A DNA stretch of 64,000 bases from Aeromonas sobria. Its GTDB lineage: Bacteria; Pseudomonadota; Gammaproteobacteria; Enterobacterales; Aeromonadaceae. This document shows positions 27,201 through 36,074 of the stretch, piece by piece (the stretch's first letter is position 1; every line of letters begins with the position of its first letter). The notes beneath the pieces were generated by a model. It had not been told where the DNA came from. It ran no database searches and saw only the letters and a program-made list of their open reading frames with translations. Location: positions 1 through 64,000 of the forward strand of contig NZ_CDBW01000044.1 of the NCBI RefSeq assembly GCF_000820145.1. Direction: 5' to 3'. The translations under genes and the position numbers were made by a program.

Positions 27201-30200
27201 TGACCCGATCCACGGTTTCAAGACCACCATTGGCGATGGAGGTGCTGATGTCGGCCAGTTTCACCGAGAGATCGAGGTGGATCTCGCTATCTTCCAGATT
27301 GTCCGGCTGACCATCCCCATTCAGATCCTTGACCTGCAGCGTCAGCTCGGGCTGACCATCCTGACCACCGTTGATATCCACTTCGGGGGTGATGGAGAGA
27401 GTGACTTGCTTCTCGACTGTCTTGGTATCACCGCTCACCGTATCGGTGTTGACCAACCGCACATTGAAATGCAGGCTGTCACCGGCATAATCCGTCGGCA
27501 GAGTCAGGGTCAGCTTGTCGAGATCACTGAGGCCCCCCGGCAGCTTGATCAGATACTCGCCATTGACGAAGTCATAGGTCAGCCCCTGTACATTCACCCC
27601 GGCTGGCAGGCCGGTAATCACGATGCTGAGCTCGTCGTCAGCAATGTCTGCAGTCCCCAAGGTCACCATGCTCTTGAGCTGGGTGCCAAAGTTGACGCTA
27701 TGATCTTCCACCCCGGTGATGGGGCTGGTGTTGTCGAAATCGACGTCGGCCGCAATTTGCCCGGAGTTGGTCGAGCCATTAAACTCGGCGTGGACGGTCA
27801 GCTCCCGATACACTGGCGCGCTGACATCCCCCTCGTTGTTGTCACCCAGATCAATCACTTTGGCGCTGACCTTGAATGTAACGGTACCACCAGGATAACC
27901 ATCGGGAGCGTGTAAAGAATAATTGCCTAGCGAGCTACTCGGTACAGTCCAGTTGCCATTACCATCGTTGATCCCCCCCACCACCACGAAGCCGGGTGGC
28001 AGATCGCTTATTACCAGATAATCGATGGTCTCGACGCTACTGGGATCACGATCGTCAAACACAAAGACACCGTTCAGCGGAATGTCATCTCCATCTGTAC
28101 TGACCAGAGGCTTCCCAACTTGCATCAGATTGCCATCGGGCTCTACCACAGCCTGGATATCCACCTGCAGCTGACCATCAATCACCTTGTTAACCACCAC
28201 AGTGGAATCCACGTCCTGCTGGGTCACGGTGACATGACTCTTGATGGTAGTATCCCGGTCGCTATCTTCTGGCGCTTTCACCAGCAGCTGGCCGCCGTTT
28301 AACAAGCGCTGCAGATCTGTGTCACTCAAGTCCACCGTACCGCTGTTCACAGTGAGCGGGGTCTCGACCCCACCCACCCGGATCCAGATCTCGTAACCGG
28401 ATTCGATGCCTGAGAGAGTGAGGTGTGTCACCTTCTCGGCGCCATCGCTCAGCACCGGATGCCAGTCCAGCACCACAAACTGATCTTCAAGGCCATGGCT
28501 GGTATTGCTGTAGTTGGTCGCATCGATCTCCGGCTCAACCTTGATATGCAGGGGCACCTCAAAGCTCTTGTGATCACCATCGTTCTCGGTCACCACCACC
28601 TTGGCGATCAGGTTCAAATCCGCCGTGCTGTTATGGGGAGGCTGGATCACCAGATTGCCTAGCTCTTTAATATCGACCTGATAGGTGGGCTTGCCATGGG
28701 CGTCGAGTCCGGCAAAGGTGGGCATCAACTCATTCCCTTTACCATCAAACACCTTGGCCCCTTCCGGCAGACCACTCAGCACCAGGTTAAGGCTTTCCGA
28801 GGTGTCTAATGGGGTATCGGCCAGTTCACCGGAAACCAGCTTGAAGTTGAGCGGCGCCTGACCATCTTCTGCCACCGTGATGCTGTAGCCTTTGCCAATA
28901 CCTTCATGGGTCCAGTCGGTACCATTGAGGATAAAGTCCGGTCTATCGACCACCCCCACCAGATCCACATGAATGGTCTGGGAGCCCGTCTCCTTTTCGT
29001 TCACCACGGTATGGGTCTGGCCGTTGGCATCGGTCAATGTCGCCGTGTCTTTCACCACCCCCTTGATGGTCAGATCGAAATCGACGTTGCTGTTTTTAGG
29101 TGGTTGCAGCTTGAGTTCGCCAATGCGATCAAAAGGAACCTCATAGTAACCAGCTATGTTCTGTGCAACGGCGGAACCACCCAGCAACAAGGTTGCACCG
29201 TCAGGCAGGCCACTGATGCGGACAAACATCTGCTCGGAGCCATCGAGTTTGTCACCCAGATGAGCAAGGGCGATCTTGCTGCCCAGATCGAGCAGGGTGT
29301 CTTCCTTGCCCTGAATGTCACGAATGGTCAGCTTGGCGTCATCCGCCACAGGATTGACGTTGATCACCAGCTCAATCTTGTCTCCCTGCGCCGTACCCTG
29401 ACCCGGAGCGATCGGGTTCTGCTCCGTGCTGATCGGGGTCACCGACAGCTTGATGTCACCACTGAAATCCTTGCCCGGAACCACGGTCACCTTGTTAATG
29501 TCACTGGCAGAGACGGTGTAGAGTCCGCTGGCGTTTGGCTTGAGTTCAACCCCGTTGAGCATGAGCGTGCCCTTGCCCGACTCCCACTTGATCTGGTAGC
29601 TCAGGGTTTCTGATCCATCAGTGTCGGTGAGCGCAGCCTTCACATTGAGCGCTATACCCGTGCAGTCCTCATTAATGCTGTAGTGCTGATTCGTGCTCGC
29701 CCCATCCCAGAGCGGCTTGTCGGCAATGCCCTCTACCGTAATGTCCAGATTGCCGGTCAACACCGGGGGCTTGTTCCCCTCGGTGACGCCCACCTGTAAT
29801 TGCACCGGGAAGCGCAGCGCGCTGCCCCCGTTGTTGTAGCTCGAGTAGTCGTGATTTGGTACGAAGGTGACGCCGGTCAGCTGGAACTTGTCGTTGGTAT
29901 TGGCCACCGCCACCATGGCCTCTGGCGGCACCTGATACCAGGTCTTGCCACCCTGGGAGATGGTGGTCAGTGCGACACCGTTGAAATAGAAGATGCCTTG
30001 GGCATTGGCCGGTGCCTGGATAAGCAACTGCTCCACATGCTCGCCCCGATCGAAGTCGCCTATATCCAGGTTCATGGTGATGGGGATCCCCTGGCCGGAA
30101 TTGGTCGCCCCCGCATCTTCCTGACCGGTGACAGCGCTCACGGTGAGCGTGCCAGCCTCGTCCCGGATGGTCAGGGTCAGGACCCCATCATCAGTATCTC

Positions 30201-31302
30201 GGTCCCCGTCCACCAGATGAAATTCAATCTGCTGCATCAGCGTGGTGTTGCTGTGATCGATGCCCGATTTGGAGGTAAAGCTGTAGGTACCCTCGGCATT
30301 GATCACCAGAGTGCCGATGACCTGCCCTGTGCTGTCTGCCACCGCGATGGTGGTGTTGCCAGTAGCCGCGATGGGGTGTTCGATACCATTGATGGTCACC
30401 GATTTCACCACCGCATCGTCCGCCCCTTCGTTAGCGGTGGCCAGCAGATCGCCGGTCACTTTCGCACCTTCATCAAGGGCCTGGCTCGCATCAACCGCAA
30501 GGGGCACATCATCCTGCACGCTCACATGGCCAATCACTTCGGCACTGAGGTCTCCGTCACGGTCCAATGCCTGTAGCGGCAACTTAATGTCCAGCAGATC
30601 CTTGCCTTGGGCGCTGTGATCCAGATTGCCGATCAACTTGAAGGTATAACGACCGGAGACATCCAAAGTCAGCTTGAAGATAACCTTGCCTGCGCTGTCT
30701 TTGCCAAGATACACACCCGGCAGGCTGTCTGCGCCGATGCTGACAGCCTTCCCCCCCGAGGTGAGCGCGTTGAGGGCGTTGAAGCGGGCCACATCCAGTT
30801 GCAGAGAAGCCACTCGGTCGCTCCCAGCGGCGATCGTCACCTGGCCTACGGCAACCTCGCCCGTGCCTGAAGGGCTGGAGCCACCATGCTGGCCACTGCC
30901 ACCATTGAGATCCGACTCCTTGACGGTCACCCCCTCGATGTTGGTGATCACGGGGTCGGCGGCATCGGTGATCACTGCAGTGGTACTGCCGGTGGTCACA
31001 CTGCCATCGCTATCAGTGACCTTGACTGGCAAAGTCAACTCCAGCTTGTTGTCGGCACCGTGATCCAGGTTGGTATGCACAGTCACCTGATAACCGATCT
31101 CTGCGCTGGTATGAGCGGCGATGCTGGCGGGCACAGTGGGGATGGAGACCGTCATCACTACCAGACCACCGCTGGTCACCGCCTGGAAGGTGTGACCATC
31201 GATGCCAACCGCTTTCCAGGTCAGGGTTTCGCCGTTATGGGTAATTGCCTTGCCGCTGGCATCCATGACCTGACCGGAGAGGGTCAGTCGTACATCGGTC
31301 AC
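24271..31302 (-). CDS. Giant RTX adhesin, C-terminal part after in-frame stop
   Basis: 2,343 residues from a GTG, in the same frame as the upstream part and separated from its TAG by 13 codons without another stop. It contains many T1SS-143 and cadherin/Ig-like repeats of about 100 residues, a block of three very similar repeats, then calcium-binding RTX nonapeptides (GSAGDDRLL, GGHGNDILTGG, GAGSDLF) and the terminal type I secretion region beginning TDFHPEQGDKIDLADML. This is the distal, cell-binding and secretion end of a LapA/BapA-like adhesin. The GTG has no obvious ribosome site; without readthrough this part is probably not made. No lapBCE transporter is in the window. Confidence 0.85.
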   Translation of the reverse strand: MTDVRLTLSGQVMDASGKAITHNGETLTWKAVGIDGHTFQAVTSGGLVVMTVSIPTVPASIAAHTSAEIGYQVTVHTNLDHGADNKLELTLPVKVTDSDGSVTTGSTTAVITDAADPVITNIEGVTVKESDLNGGSGQHGGSSPSGTGEVAVGQVTIAAGSDRVASLQLDVARFNALNALTSGGKAVSIGADSLPGVYLGKDSAGKVIFKLTLDVSGRYTFKLIGNLDHSAQGKDLLDIKLPLQALDRDGDLSAEVIGHVSVQDDVPLAVDASQALDEGAKVTGDLLATANEGADDAVVKSVTINGIEHPIAATGNTTIAVADSTGQVIGTLVINAEGTYSFTSKSGIDHSNTTLMQQIEFHLVDGDRDTDDGVLTLTIRDEAGTLTVSAVTGQEDAGATNSGQGIPITMNLDIGDFDRGEHVEQLLIQAPANAQGIFYFNGVALTTISQGGKTWYQVPPEAMVAVANTNDKFQLTGVTFVPNHDYSSYNNGGSALRFPVQLQVGVTEGNKPPVLTGNLDITVEGIADKPLWDGASTNQHYSINEDCTGIALNVKAALTDTDGSETLSYQIKWESGKGTLMLNGVELKPNASGLYTVSASDINKVTVVPGKDFSGDIKLSVTPISTEQNPIAPGQGTAQGDKIELVINVNPVADDAKLTIRDIQGKEDTLLDLGSKIALAHLGDKLDGSEQMFVRISGLPDGATLLLGGSAVAQNIAGYYEVPFDRIGELKLQPPKNSNVDFDLTIKGVVKDTATLTDANGQTHTVVNEKETGSQTIHVDLVGVVDRPDFILNGTDWTHEGIGKGYSITVAEDGQAPLNFKLVSGELADTPLDTSESLNLVLSGLPEGAKVFDGKGNELMPTFAGLDAHGKPTYQVDIKELGNLVIQPPHNSTADLNLIAKVVVTENDGDHKSFEVPLHIKVEPEIDATNYSNTSHGLEDQFVVLDWHPVLSDGAEKVTHLTLSGIESGYEIWIRVGGVETPLTVNSGTVDLSDTDLQRLLNGGQLLVKAPEDSDRDTTIKSHVTVTQQDVDSTVVVNKVIDGQLQVDIQAVVEPDGNLMQVGKPLVSTDGDDIPLNGVFVFDDRDPSSVETIDYLVISDLPPGFVVVGGINDGNGNWTVPSSSLGNYSLHAPDGYPGGTVTFKVSAKVIDLGDNNEGDVSAPVYRELTVHAEFNGSTNSGQIAADVDFDNTSPITGVEDHSVNFGTQLKSMVTLGTADIADDELSIVITGLPAGVNVQGLTYDFVNGEYLIKLPGGLSDLDKLTLTLPTDYAGDSLHFNVRLVNTDTVSGDTKTVEKQVTLSITPEVDINGGQDGQPELTLQVKDLNGDGQPDNLEDSEIHLDLSVKLADISTSIANGGLETVDRVIITVDAKYGYFLDGSGQPVNTLIVTDMVALKDLVFVPKEHFSGKVPLDIQVDILDTATTGTAQASWNGHAEFEIKPVNDPAQLTVHSVTGSEDGTVNLAGFGATLIDNDGSEQIVALQIKGVPDGFTLSAPAVNNGGGVWQIPVGTDFSKLTLIPPADFSGSVELSLSAFTLDKGLTIPLETSGSFTVTVTPVGDTIIADIQDQASGTEGDVITLDLGLETRDTQPTGGNAGNVHENKPEQVRVTIEGVHDGAHIRLPNGVVGTVVDLGGGRWQVTTEGGKLGAVELVTNDANGALDLKITAQSLDNGALGPVVNGTIHVDVSPVNDAPINVLPTTPQVAQEDQPFVIQGLQVKDVDAGSSPIKITLSVEHGTLTLPAGSGVTVVGNGTGSLVLTGTLAALNVLLSGGVTYQGNSDFHGSDALTMVTNDQGNTGSGGALSDTDVLPIEVQPVNDAPINQLPTAPLVAQEDQPYTIHGLQVKDVDAGSSPIEVRLSVAHGTLNLVAGSGVTVTGNGSGMLVLSGSLDAINALLSGGVTYQGEQDFNGQDQLTMVTNDLGNSGSGGALSDTDVVAIEVQPVNDAPVNQLPGSMTVKEDGSLSLSGVSVKDVDAGSAPVSMVLRVEHGALTLLGTVASGISVSYAGNSEISLVGSLADLNQLLASNLHYEPAKDFWGQDMLTVTTSDQGNSGAGGAKSDTDQVAITVTAEPDMPSLTVDQQAFHTLQGAVIPLGINASVVNPATGELSIRISGLDGAQVQDEHGQSVGHADGNGEWLIPADHSAPLFFSGFGAGDHVLGISAESSVGGSTVSTPLDTITVHGQSGHELVGSDQGDWLFGSAGDDRLLGGHGNDILTGGAGSDLFVWQHGDEGSQGQPAIDTITDFHPEQGDKIDLADMLQGGPGASVESLLNNLSASVTTGNHGLSDVSLSVAPAGDGQVTQQITLKDVDLSSWHLASNSSHDVLQSMLDNHSLIIQHP
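25080..26240 (-). repeat. Three near-identical about 120-residue adhesin repeats
   Basis: The segment NDAPIN...QLP, VKDVDAGSSPI, HGTLTL, VTYQG and NDQGNTGSGGALSDTD recurs three times in tandem with high identity, the third copy being more divergent. Such blocks expand and contract by recombination and are also prone to misassembly. Confidence 0.8.
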
Positions 31303-31341
31303 CGGATCCGAGTCAGCCTTGATGGTGATCTTGCCGCTCGC

Positions 31342-31344
31342 CTA
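31342..31344 (-). other. In-frame TAG splitting the adhesin
   Basis: The plus-strand triplet CTA gives TAG between residues AVDDQ and ASGKITIKADSD. The repeat homology continues without shift on both sides, so a single base change (for example CAG or TGG to TAG) explains the break. Sequencing error, recent nonsense mutation or suppressed stop are all possible. Confidence 0.9.
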
Positions 31345-34300
31345 CTGGTCATCCACGGCCGAGTTGGCGCCATCGAAGCGCCCTTCATTGAGGGTTACAT
31401 CGGTCAGGGTGAGTGTCGGTTTCTCCCCTTCCCCAATCTGGATATTGAGGGTGCCGCTGGTGCTGTCGTTGTTACCACCCGCCTTGTCGTAGTCGTTGAC
31501 GATCACCTTGATGGGCAGCTCGGTCACGGCGTTGCCGCCCTGATGAAGCCCTTGATAAAGGGTGACCTGATAGTCAAACCCGTTCTTGCCCGCCTGATCG
31601 AGGCTACCGATCAGCTTGACCTCGAACACCTCGACCCGCTGGCCATCCACCATCACATAGCCCTTGATCAGCTGGCTACCAGGGATGGCGCTATTGCCGT
31701 CAACCAGCTCGTATTTGACGCTCTGGCCGAGGGCAGTGAGGACCGGTTGCTGGTTAGCATCGGCAAAGGCTACTTCAACCACCCGATCCGACCCGGCTTG
31801 CACATCGAAGTGACCGGTTTGGCTCAAGCTGTTGCTGCCAGTGAGGTTCCCCTCATCCAGGGTCACGCCAGCGCCCGGGATAAAGCTCGGCGCCTTGCCA
31901 TCCGCAATGGTGAGCGGCAGCGTGGTGCTCACGCGGTCGCCATCTTTATCGGCCAGGGTGACGGCAAGCGGCAGGTTGACGGATTCATTCCCTTTGTGAT
32001 CCAGCTCGCCGCTCAGGGTGACCTTGGCGGTGACGCTCCAGTTGCCGTTGTTGTCGACCAGACTCAACTCGGCACGCAGCACCACCTGCCCACCCGCGGT
32101 CCCGACCAACTGGCCGTTGGCATCGAGGGAGAAGGTGACCGGATTGCCATGACTGGTCAAGCCGGTCAGGGTGCCCTGAATGGAGGCGATATCAAAGCCA
32201 AGGGAGTTGGGGTCGAGGGCATCGCTGCCGTGAGCCACCGAGAAACTCATGGTGCTGACCGCAGCCGTCTCCCCTTGCGCCATCTCGGTGATGGTGGAGC
32301 CAGTCACGGCGGAGATGGTCGGATTGGCGCCATCACCCACCGCTACGGTAATGCTGGAAGAGACCTTGTCGCCATCGCTGTCGAGCAGGGTGAAGTCCGC
32401 CTTGAGCAGGCTGTCGGCACTGCCCTGATCCAGCGGCTGATGGAGGGTGAAGCTGTATTTGCCATCGTTGCCGAGGGTCAGCTCAAACACCAGCTTGCCA
32501 TCTGGGGTGAGCCCCTCGATCAGGTGATCGGCCACCGTGATGGTCACGGCCTGCTTGCCCGAGGTGAATCCTTGCAGCCCAGGCTGGTTGGCATCGAAGG
32601 TGATGCTGGCCAGCGGATCGCTGCCCGCGGTGATGGCGAGATCGCCGTTAAGAATCTGGCCCTGCTGCCAGTTGCTATCTTCGGTCAAGGTGACCGAGAC
32701 AGGATTAACCTGCGGCAAGGCACCATCAGTAATGGTGATATTGAGGGTGCCGAGGTTGCTCTTGTCGCCGTCAAAATCGCTGCCTTGTACCTTCAGGCCA
32801 AGGTTGAGGCTGTTGGTCGCCTCCGGCTCGTCAAACACCCCTGTCAGGGAGACGCTGTATTTGCCATCCAGCCCGATGGTGACGGTGAGGATCGCATTGC
32901 CCTGCCAATCCTTGACGATCAGCTGATTGTCTTTAACCTCATAGGTCGTCGCCTTGCCCTGGCTGGTCAGCCCCGCCAACGCCGGTTGGTTGCTTTCAAA
33001 GTTGAGGGAGACCAGACGATCGCTGCCCACCGTCACCGGCAACTGGCCATCGATGCTCTGGTTGCCACCTTCTTGCAGTGCGACCCCCTTGTCGATGCCC
33101 AATGCGGGATCACTGCCGTCATTGACGGTCAGCGTCAGGTTGGCGCTGGTGCTGTCGCCATCGATCTCGTTGGTGCTCACCTGCAAACCGAGGGAAAGCG
33201 GGGCGCTACCCTGATGATCGAGCGGGCCAGTGAGGGTGACCACCACCCGACCAGCCAGATCGCTGCCCTGCTGCTCCGCCGTCAGCTCGGCGCGCAGCAC
33301 CTCTACCCGTTTGCCACTGCCATCCAGGTAGTAACCCAACAGGGTGCGATCACCGGCAAATTCGAACGTCAGCGGATGGCCATCACTGCCCAGCCCGGCA
33401 CCGTTGAGGGTGGCTAGGGTCTGGCTCTGATTGCTGAACACCAGCGAATCCATCAGCAGGGGATCGGCGGTATGTTTGACCACAAAGCGGCTCTCGCCCA
33501 CCACGGCGGCGCCGTTGGTAAAGGCATCTTCAGTCAGGGGAATGGCCGGGATCTCGAAGCTGGGCGGATTGCTGTCCACCAGATTGATCACCAGCGGCGC
33601 CTTCACCAGATCGCCGTCGCTATCGCGATATTCGAGGTTGAACGGCAGGCGCAACCCGTCCTGACCGTGATCCAGACTCTGACTCCAGACGATGCGATAG
33701 CTGCCGTCATTGTTGAGGGTCAGAGTGAAGACAGTCGCCCCACCGGCGGTGGCGGTCAGGGTCTGGCCGTTGATGGTGTAGCCAAGGGGCGCGCCGTGGC
33801 TGACGAGCCCCAGCCCTTCCAGCGCACTCTGATCAGCGGCGAACTGGACTTGCAGATTGCCATCCTGACCGGCACCGGTATTGAGGCTGCCGGTCGCGGT
33901 GAGCGGGCCATCGGCCAATCCCGCTTCGGAGAGCGTCAGAGTCTCGCTCTGACCGATCAGCGGCGCGCCATCGCTGGCACTGTTGCCCGCCAGATCGGTG
34001 ACGCTGGCACGCACTTCAAAGGATTGATTAATACCGGAAAGATCAAGGTCGCTCACCTGCCAGCGGCCATCCGCCCCCACCAGTGCCGAGGTGGTCAGCA
34101 GCGGCTGGCCATTACTGTCGACCAGGGTGATGGTGACGCTCTGACCCGCTTCCACATTGCTGGTGGTGCCGCTCAAGGTGGCACTGCTGTTGCCAAACAG
34201 GACAGCGGTATCGAGATCATCGATATCGATGAAGGCCTGGGTATCGACATTGATAACGAGGGTATCGCTGGCACGGTTGCCGGCAATATCCACGGAATTG

Positions 34301-35337
34301 ACCTGAAACTGGTACTGGCCATCGGCCAGGGTCTGCGGCAGCTGATATTGCCAGTTACCGGCGGCATCCACCGTCAGGACGGTGAGCACGCTGCCGCCAA
34401 GGCTCAGGGTCACGGTGGCACCGGGCTCCCCCTTCCCTTGCAGCAGCGGGGTATTGTCGCGGGTCAGATCATCGGTCTGACTGGCGCCGCTGTCGCTCTC
34501 ATCAGCGAGATCGAGGGTAATGGTGGTAATGGTATCGAGCAGAGTCTGGCCGGTGTCGCTGGCATTATTGCCCGCCTGATCCTGGGTATTGGCCACAATC
34601 TGCAACGGGCCATCCACCAGTTTGCCGGTCACATCGCCAAAATTGGCTTCCCACACCAGGCCGGGCAGCACCACTGTCGTCACCGTCAGTGAATTGCCCG
34701 CCTGATCGATAAGGGTGACGGTGACCGGCTGGCCCACCTCCACGTCCTCCACCACACCACGAATAATGACACCCGCCGCTTCATCGGCGTTGATGATGTT
34801 GTCGCTGGTTTGGGGCTCGGTGATGGTGATGGCGGCAAAGAAATCGCGCTCTTCAGCAAACAGCTGCTCGTCACCTGCAGGCTGAACGGCGTGATCAGTA
34901 TCAAACCCGGCCTCGGCCAGGGTGGCATCGTTGGTACGATCGACCACCACAAAACCACCCGAGCTGGAACCGGCAACACCACCGATATTGCCCGCTGCTG
35001 CGGCTGCGTTGCCAGCGGCGGTCTCCTTGAACAGCTCGGTCGGGTCGATACCCTGACGGATCGCCTCTTGCAACGAGGCCAGTTCCGGATCGGCCGGTTG
35101 TCCATCAACTGCAGGTGTGGCGGGCTCAGGTTTGGCGGCAACCTCTTGCTCGCCTGCAGGATCACTGCCCGGCTCGGCTAGTTGAAACTGCCCCCCTTGA
35201 GCGGTTTGCAGACGGTCCCCCGGCTGCAGCGCCATCCCCACCGTTGCTCGTATGACAGATCCATCTGCACTGATGACAAACACGGAGCCCTCGAGTTGGG
35301 TGATCAGTGTGGACTTTTCAATTTGCAACTCAGCCAT
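31342..35337 (-). CDS. Giant LapA-like adhesin, N-terminal part
   Basis: 1,331 residues. Residues 1 to about 60 are the retention module seen in LapA/BapA-type adhesins (LEGSVFVISADGSVIRATVG, MALQPGDRLQT). Residues 106-109 are TAAG in a helical segment (ELFKETAAGNAAAAAGN), the position and sequence of LapG protease sites, followed by an Ala/Gly-rich linker. Ig-like Bap repeats (VTLIDQAGNSLTV) and several T1SS-143 repeats follow. Such proteins are threaded through a type I pore, held in the outer membrane by the retention module, and released by LapG when cyclic di-GMP falls. The frame ends at a TAG that interrupts a repeat. Confidence 0.88.
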   Translation of the reverse strand: MAELQIEKSTLITQLEGSVFVISADGSVIRATVGMALQPGDRLQTAQGGQFQLAEPGSDPAGEQEVAAKPEPATPAVDGQPADPELASLQEAIRQGIDPTELFKETAAGNAAAAAGNIGGVAGSSSGGFVVVDRTNDATLAEAGFDTDHAVQPAGDEQLFAEERDFFAAITITEPQTSDNIINADEAAGVIIRGVVEDVEVGQPVTVTLIDQAGNSLTVTTVVLPGLVWEANFGDVTGKLVDGPLQIVANTQDQAGNNASDTGQTLLDTITTITLDLADESDSGASQTDDLTRDNTPLLQGKGEPGATVTLSLGGSVLTVLTVDAAGNWQYQLPQTLADGQYQFQVNSVDIAGNRASDTLVINVDTQAFIDIDDLDTAVLFGNSSATLSGTTSNVEAGQSVTITLVDSNGQPLLTTSALVGADGRWQVSDLDLSGINQSFEVRASVTDLAGNSASDGAPLIGQSETLTLSEAGLADGPLTATGSLNTGAGQDGNLQVQFAADQSALEGLGLVSHGAPLGYTINGQTLTATAGGATVFTLTLNNDGSYRIVWSQSLDHGQDGLRLPFNLEYRDSDGDLVKAPLVINLVDSNPPSFEIPAIPLTEDAFTNGAAVVGESRFVVKHTADPLLMDSLVFSNQSQTLATLNGAGLGSDGHPLTFEFAGDRTLLGYYLDGSGKRVEVLRAELTAEQQGSDLAGRVVVTLTGPLDHQGSAPLSLGLQVSTNEIDGDSTSANLTLTVNDGSDPALGIDKGVALQEGGNQSIDGQLPVTVGSDRLVSLNFESNQPALAGLTSQGKATTYEVKDNQLIVKDWQGNAILTVTIGLDGKYSVSLTGVFDEPEATNSLNLGLKVQGSDFDGDKSNLGTLNITITDGALPQVNPVSVTLTEDSNWQQGQILNGDLAITAGSDPLASITFDANQPGLQGFTSGKQAVTITVADHLIEGLTPDGKLVFELTLGNDGKYSFTLHQPLDQGSADSLLKADFTLLDSDGDKVSSSITVAVGDGANPTISAVTGSTITEMAQGETAAVSTMSFSVAHGSDALDPNSLGFDIASIQGTLTGLTSHGNPVTFSLDANGQLVGTAGGQVVLRAELSLVDNNGNWSVTAKVTLSGELDHKGNESVNLPLAVTLADKDGDRVSTTLPLTIADGKAPSFIPGAGVTLDEGNLTGSNSLSQTGHFDVQAGSDRVVEVAFADANQQPVLTALGQSVKYELVDGNSAIPGSQLIKGYVMVDGQRVEVFEVKLIGSLDQAGKNGFDYQVTLYQGLHQGGNAVTELPIKVIVNDYDKAGGNNDSTSGTLNIQIGEGEKPTLTLTDVTLNEGRFDGANSAVDDQ

Positions 35338-36074
35338 ACAACCTCCAGCAAAACCTTAACCAGCCTCTGCCACTGCACGATAGAGGCACATCTAATGGTT
35401 CATCTTACAATCACATGTCAGGACGGGTCTGTTCGATATTTTCGACAAAAGCAGCAATAAACAACCCGAACCTTGCGGCCTATCGGCAGAAACCTCTTTT
35501 TCAGGCAGAAAGCGCCTCACAGGAGACCAATCGATGGCCTGAAATGGCCGAAAAACCAGAATTTATATGACAAGTATTGACGCATACATGAGAGTGGGAG
35601 CTGTTAGCCTACCTATTTAAACGAACAGCCATCATTACCAGGCTTGCCTGCCACCACCAAACAAAATACGCATAACCATGCAAACCGGAGATCGAGCAAC
35701 ACAAAATACGCATTTATTTTGATGCTATTTATCCCGTTCGAGACCCTGCCCCCTATCTCTCGATGTGAACCGGCCAAATTGACGCAATAACGGCTGCATA
35801 GCATGACAACAGGCTGAGATATCAGAAACGTTAACCAGGATCTCATTTCTACACTTTGCTGCTCTGGTCAATTGATCTGCCGCAAAAACCACCACGATAA
35901 ATCATTATTTACTTTACCAATTTGTTAGCATCTGGCTGGTATATCGCATAGAACACCAAATTTATGCACACATAACAATTAATCGACCTGACAACCATCC
36001 AGCGCAGGCCCAGCCCGCACAACGAGATGGCACGGATCAGGCCAGCTCAAGACATTTATCTGGGAGTGATACAC
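35338..36074. promoter_or_regulatory. Divergent adhesin/nrf regulatory region
   Basis: About 740 bases, AT-rich compared with the flanks, contain the promoters of the adhesin (leftward) and nrfA (rightward). A 13-base direct repeat ACAAAATACGCAT occurs at 35661-35673 and 35701-35713, exactly 40 bases apart. A 77-codon frame on the minus strand at 35613-35846 has no supporting features and was not called. Confidence 0.5.
35872..35885 (+). promoter_or_regulatory. Possible FNR site for the nrf operon
   Basis: TTGAT-CTGC-CGCAA matches the left FNR half-site fully and the right half (ATCAA) in three of five positions. It lies about 200 bases before nrfA, followed by AT-rich sequence that could hold a -10 element. 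nrf operons are FNR-activated in relatives; this particular site is a weak match. Confidence 0.35.

Noticed and set aside
25774..34692. Long plus-strand open frames (for example 25774-27915 and 30886-33417) opposite the adhesin
   Set aside because: They lie antisense to a repetitive GC-rich coding region with clear protein repeats, have His/Gln/Gly-rich composition typical of shadow frames, and lack ribosome sites or domains.
24271..35337. CRISPR-like or satellite DNA explanation for the repeats
   Set aside because: The repeats are long, degenerate and in frame, coding for Ig-like adhesin domains; there is no short repeat-spacer pattern here or elsewhere in the window.
35613..35846. 77-codon minus-strand frame in the adhesin/nrf intergenic region
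   Set aside because: No ribosome site, signal or family resemblance, and it covers the likely regulatory repeats.
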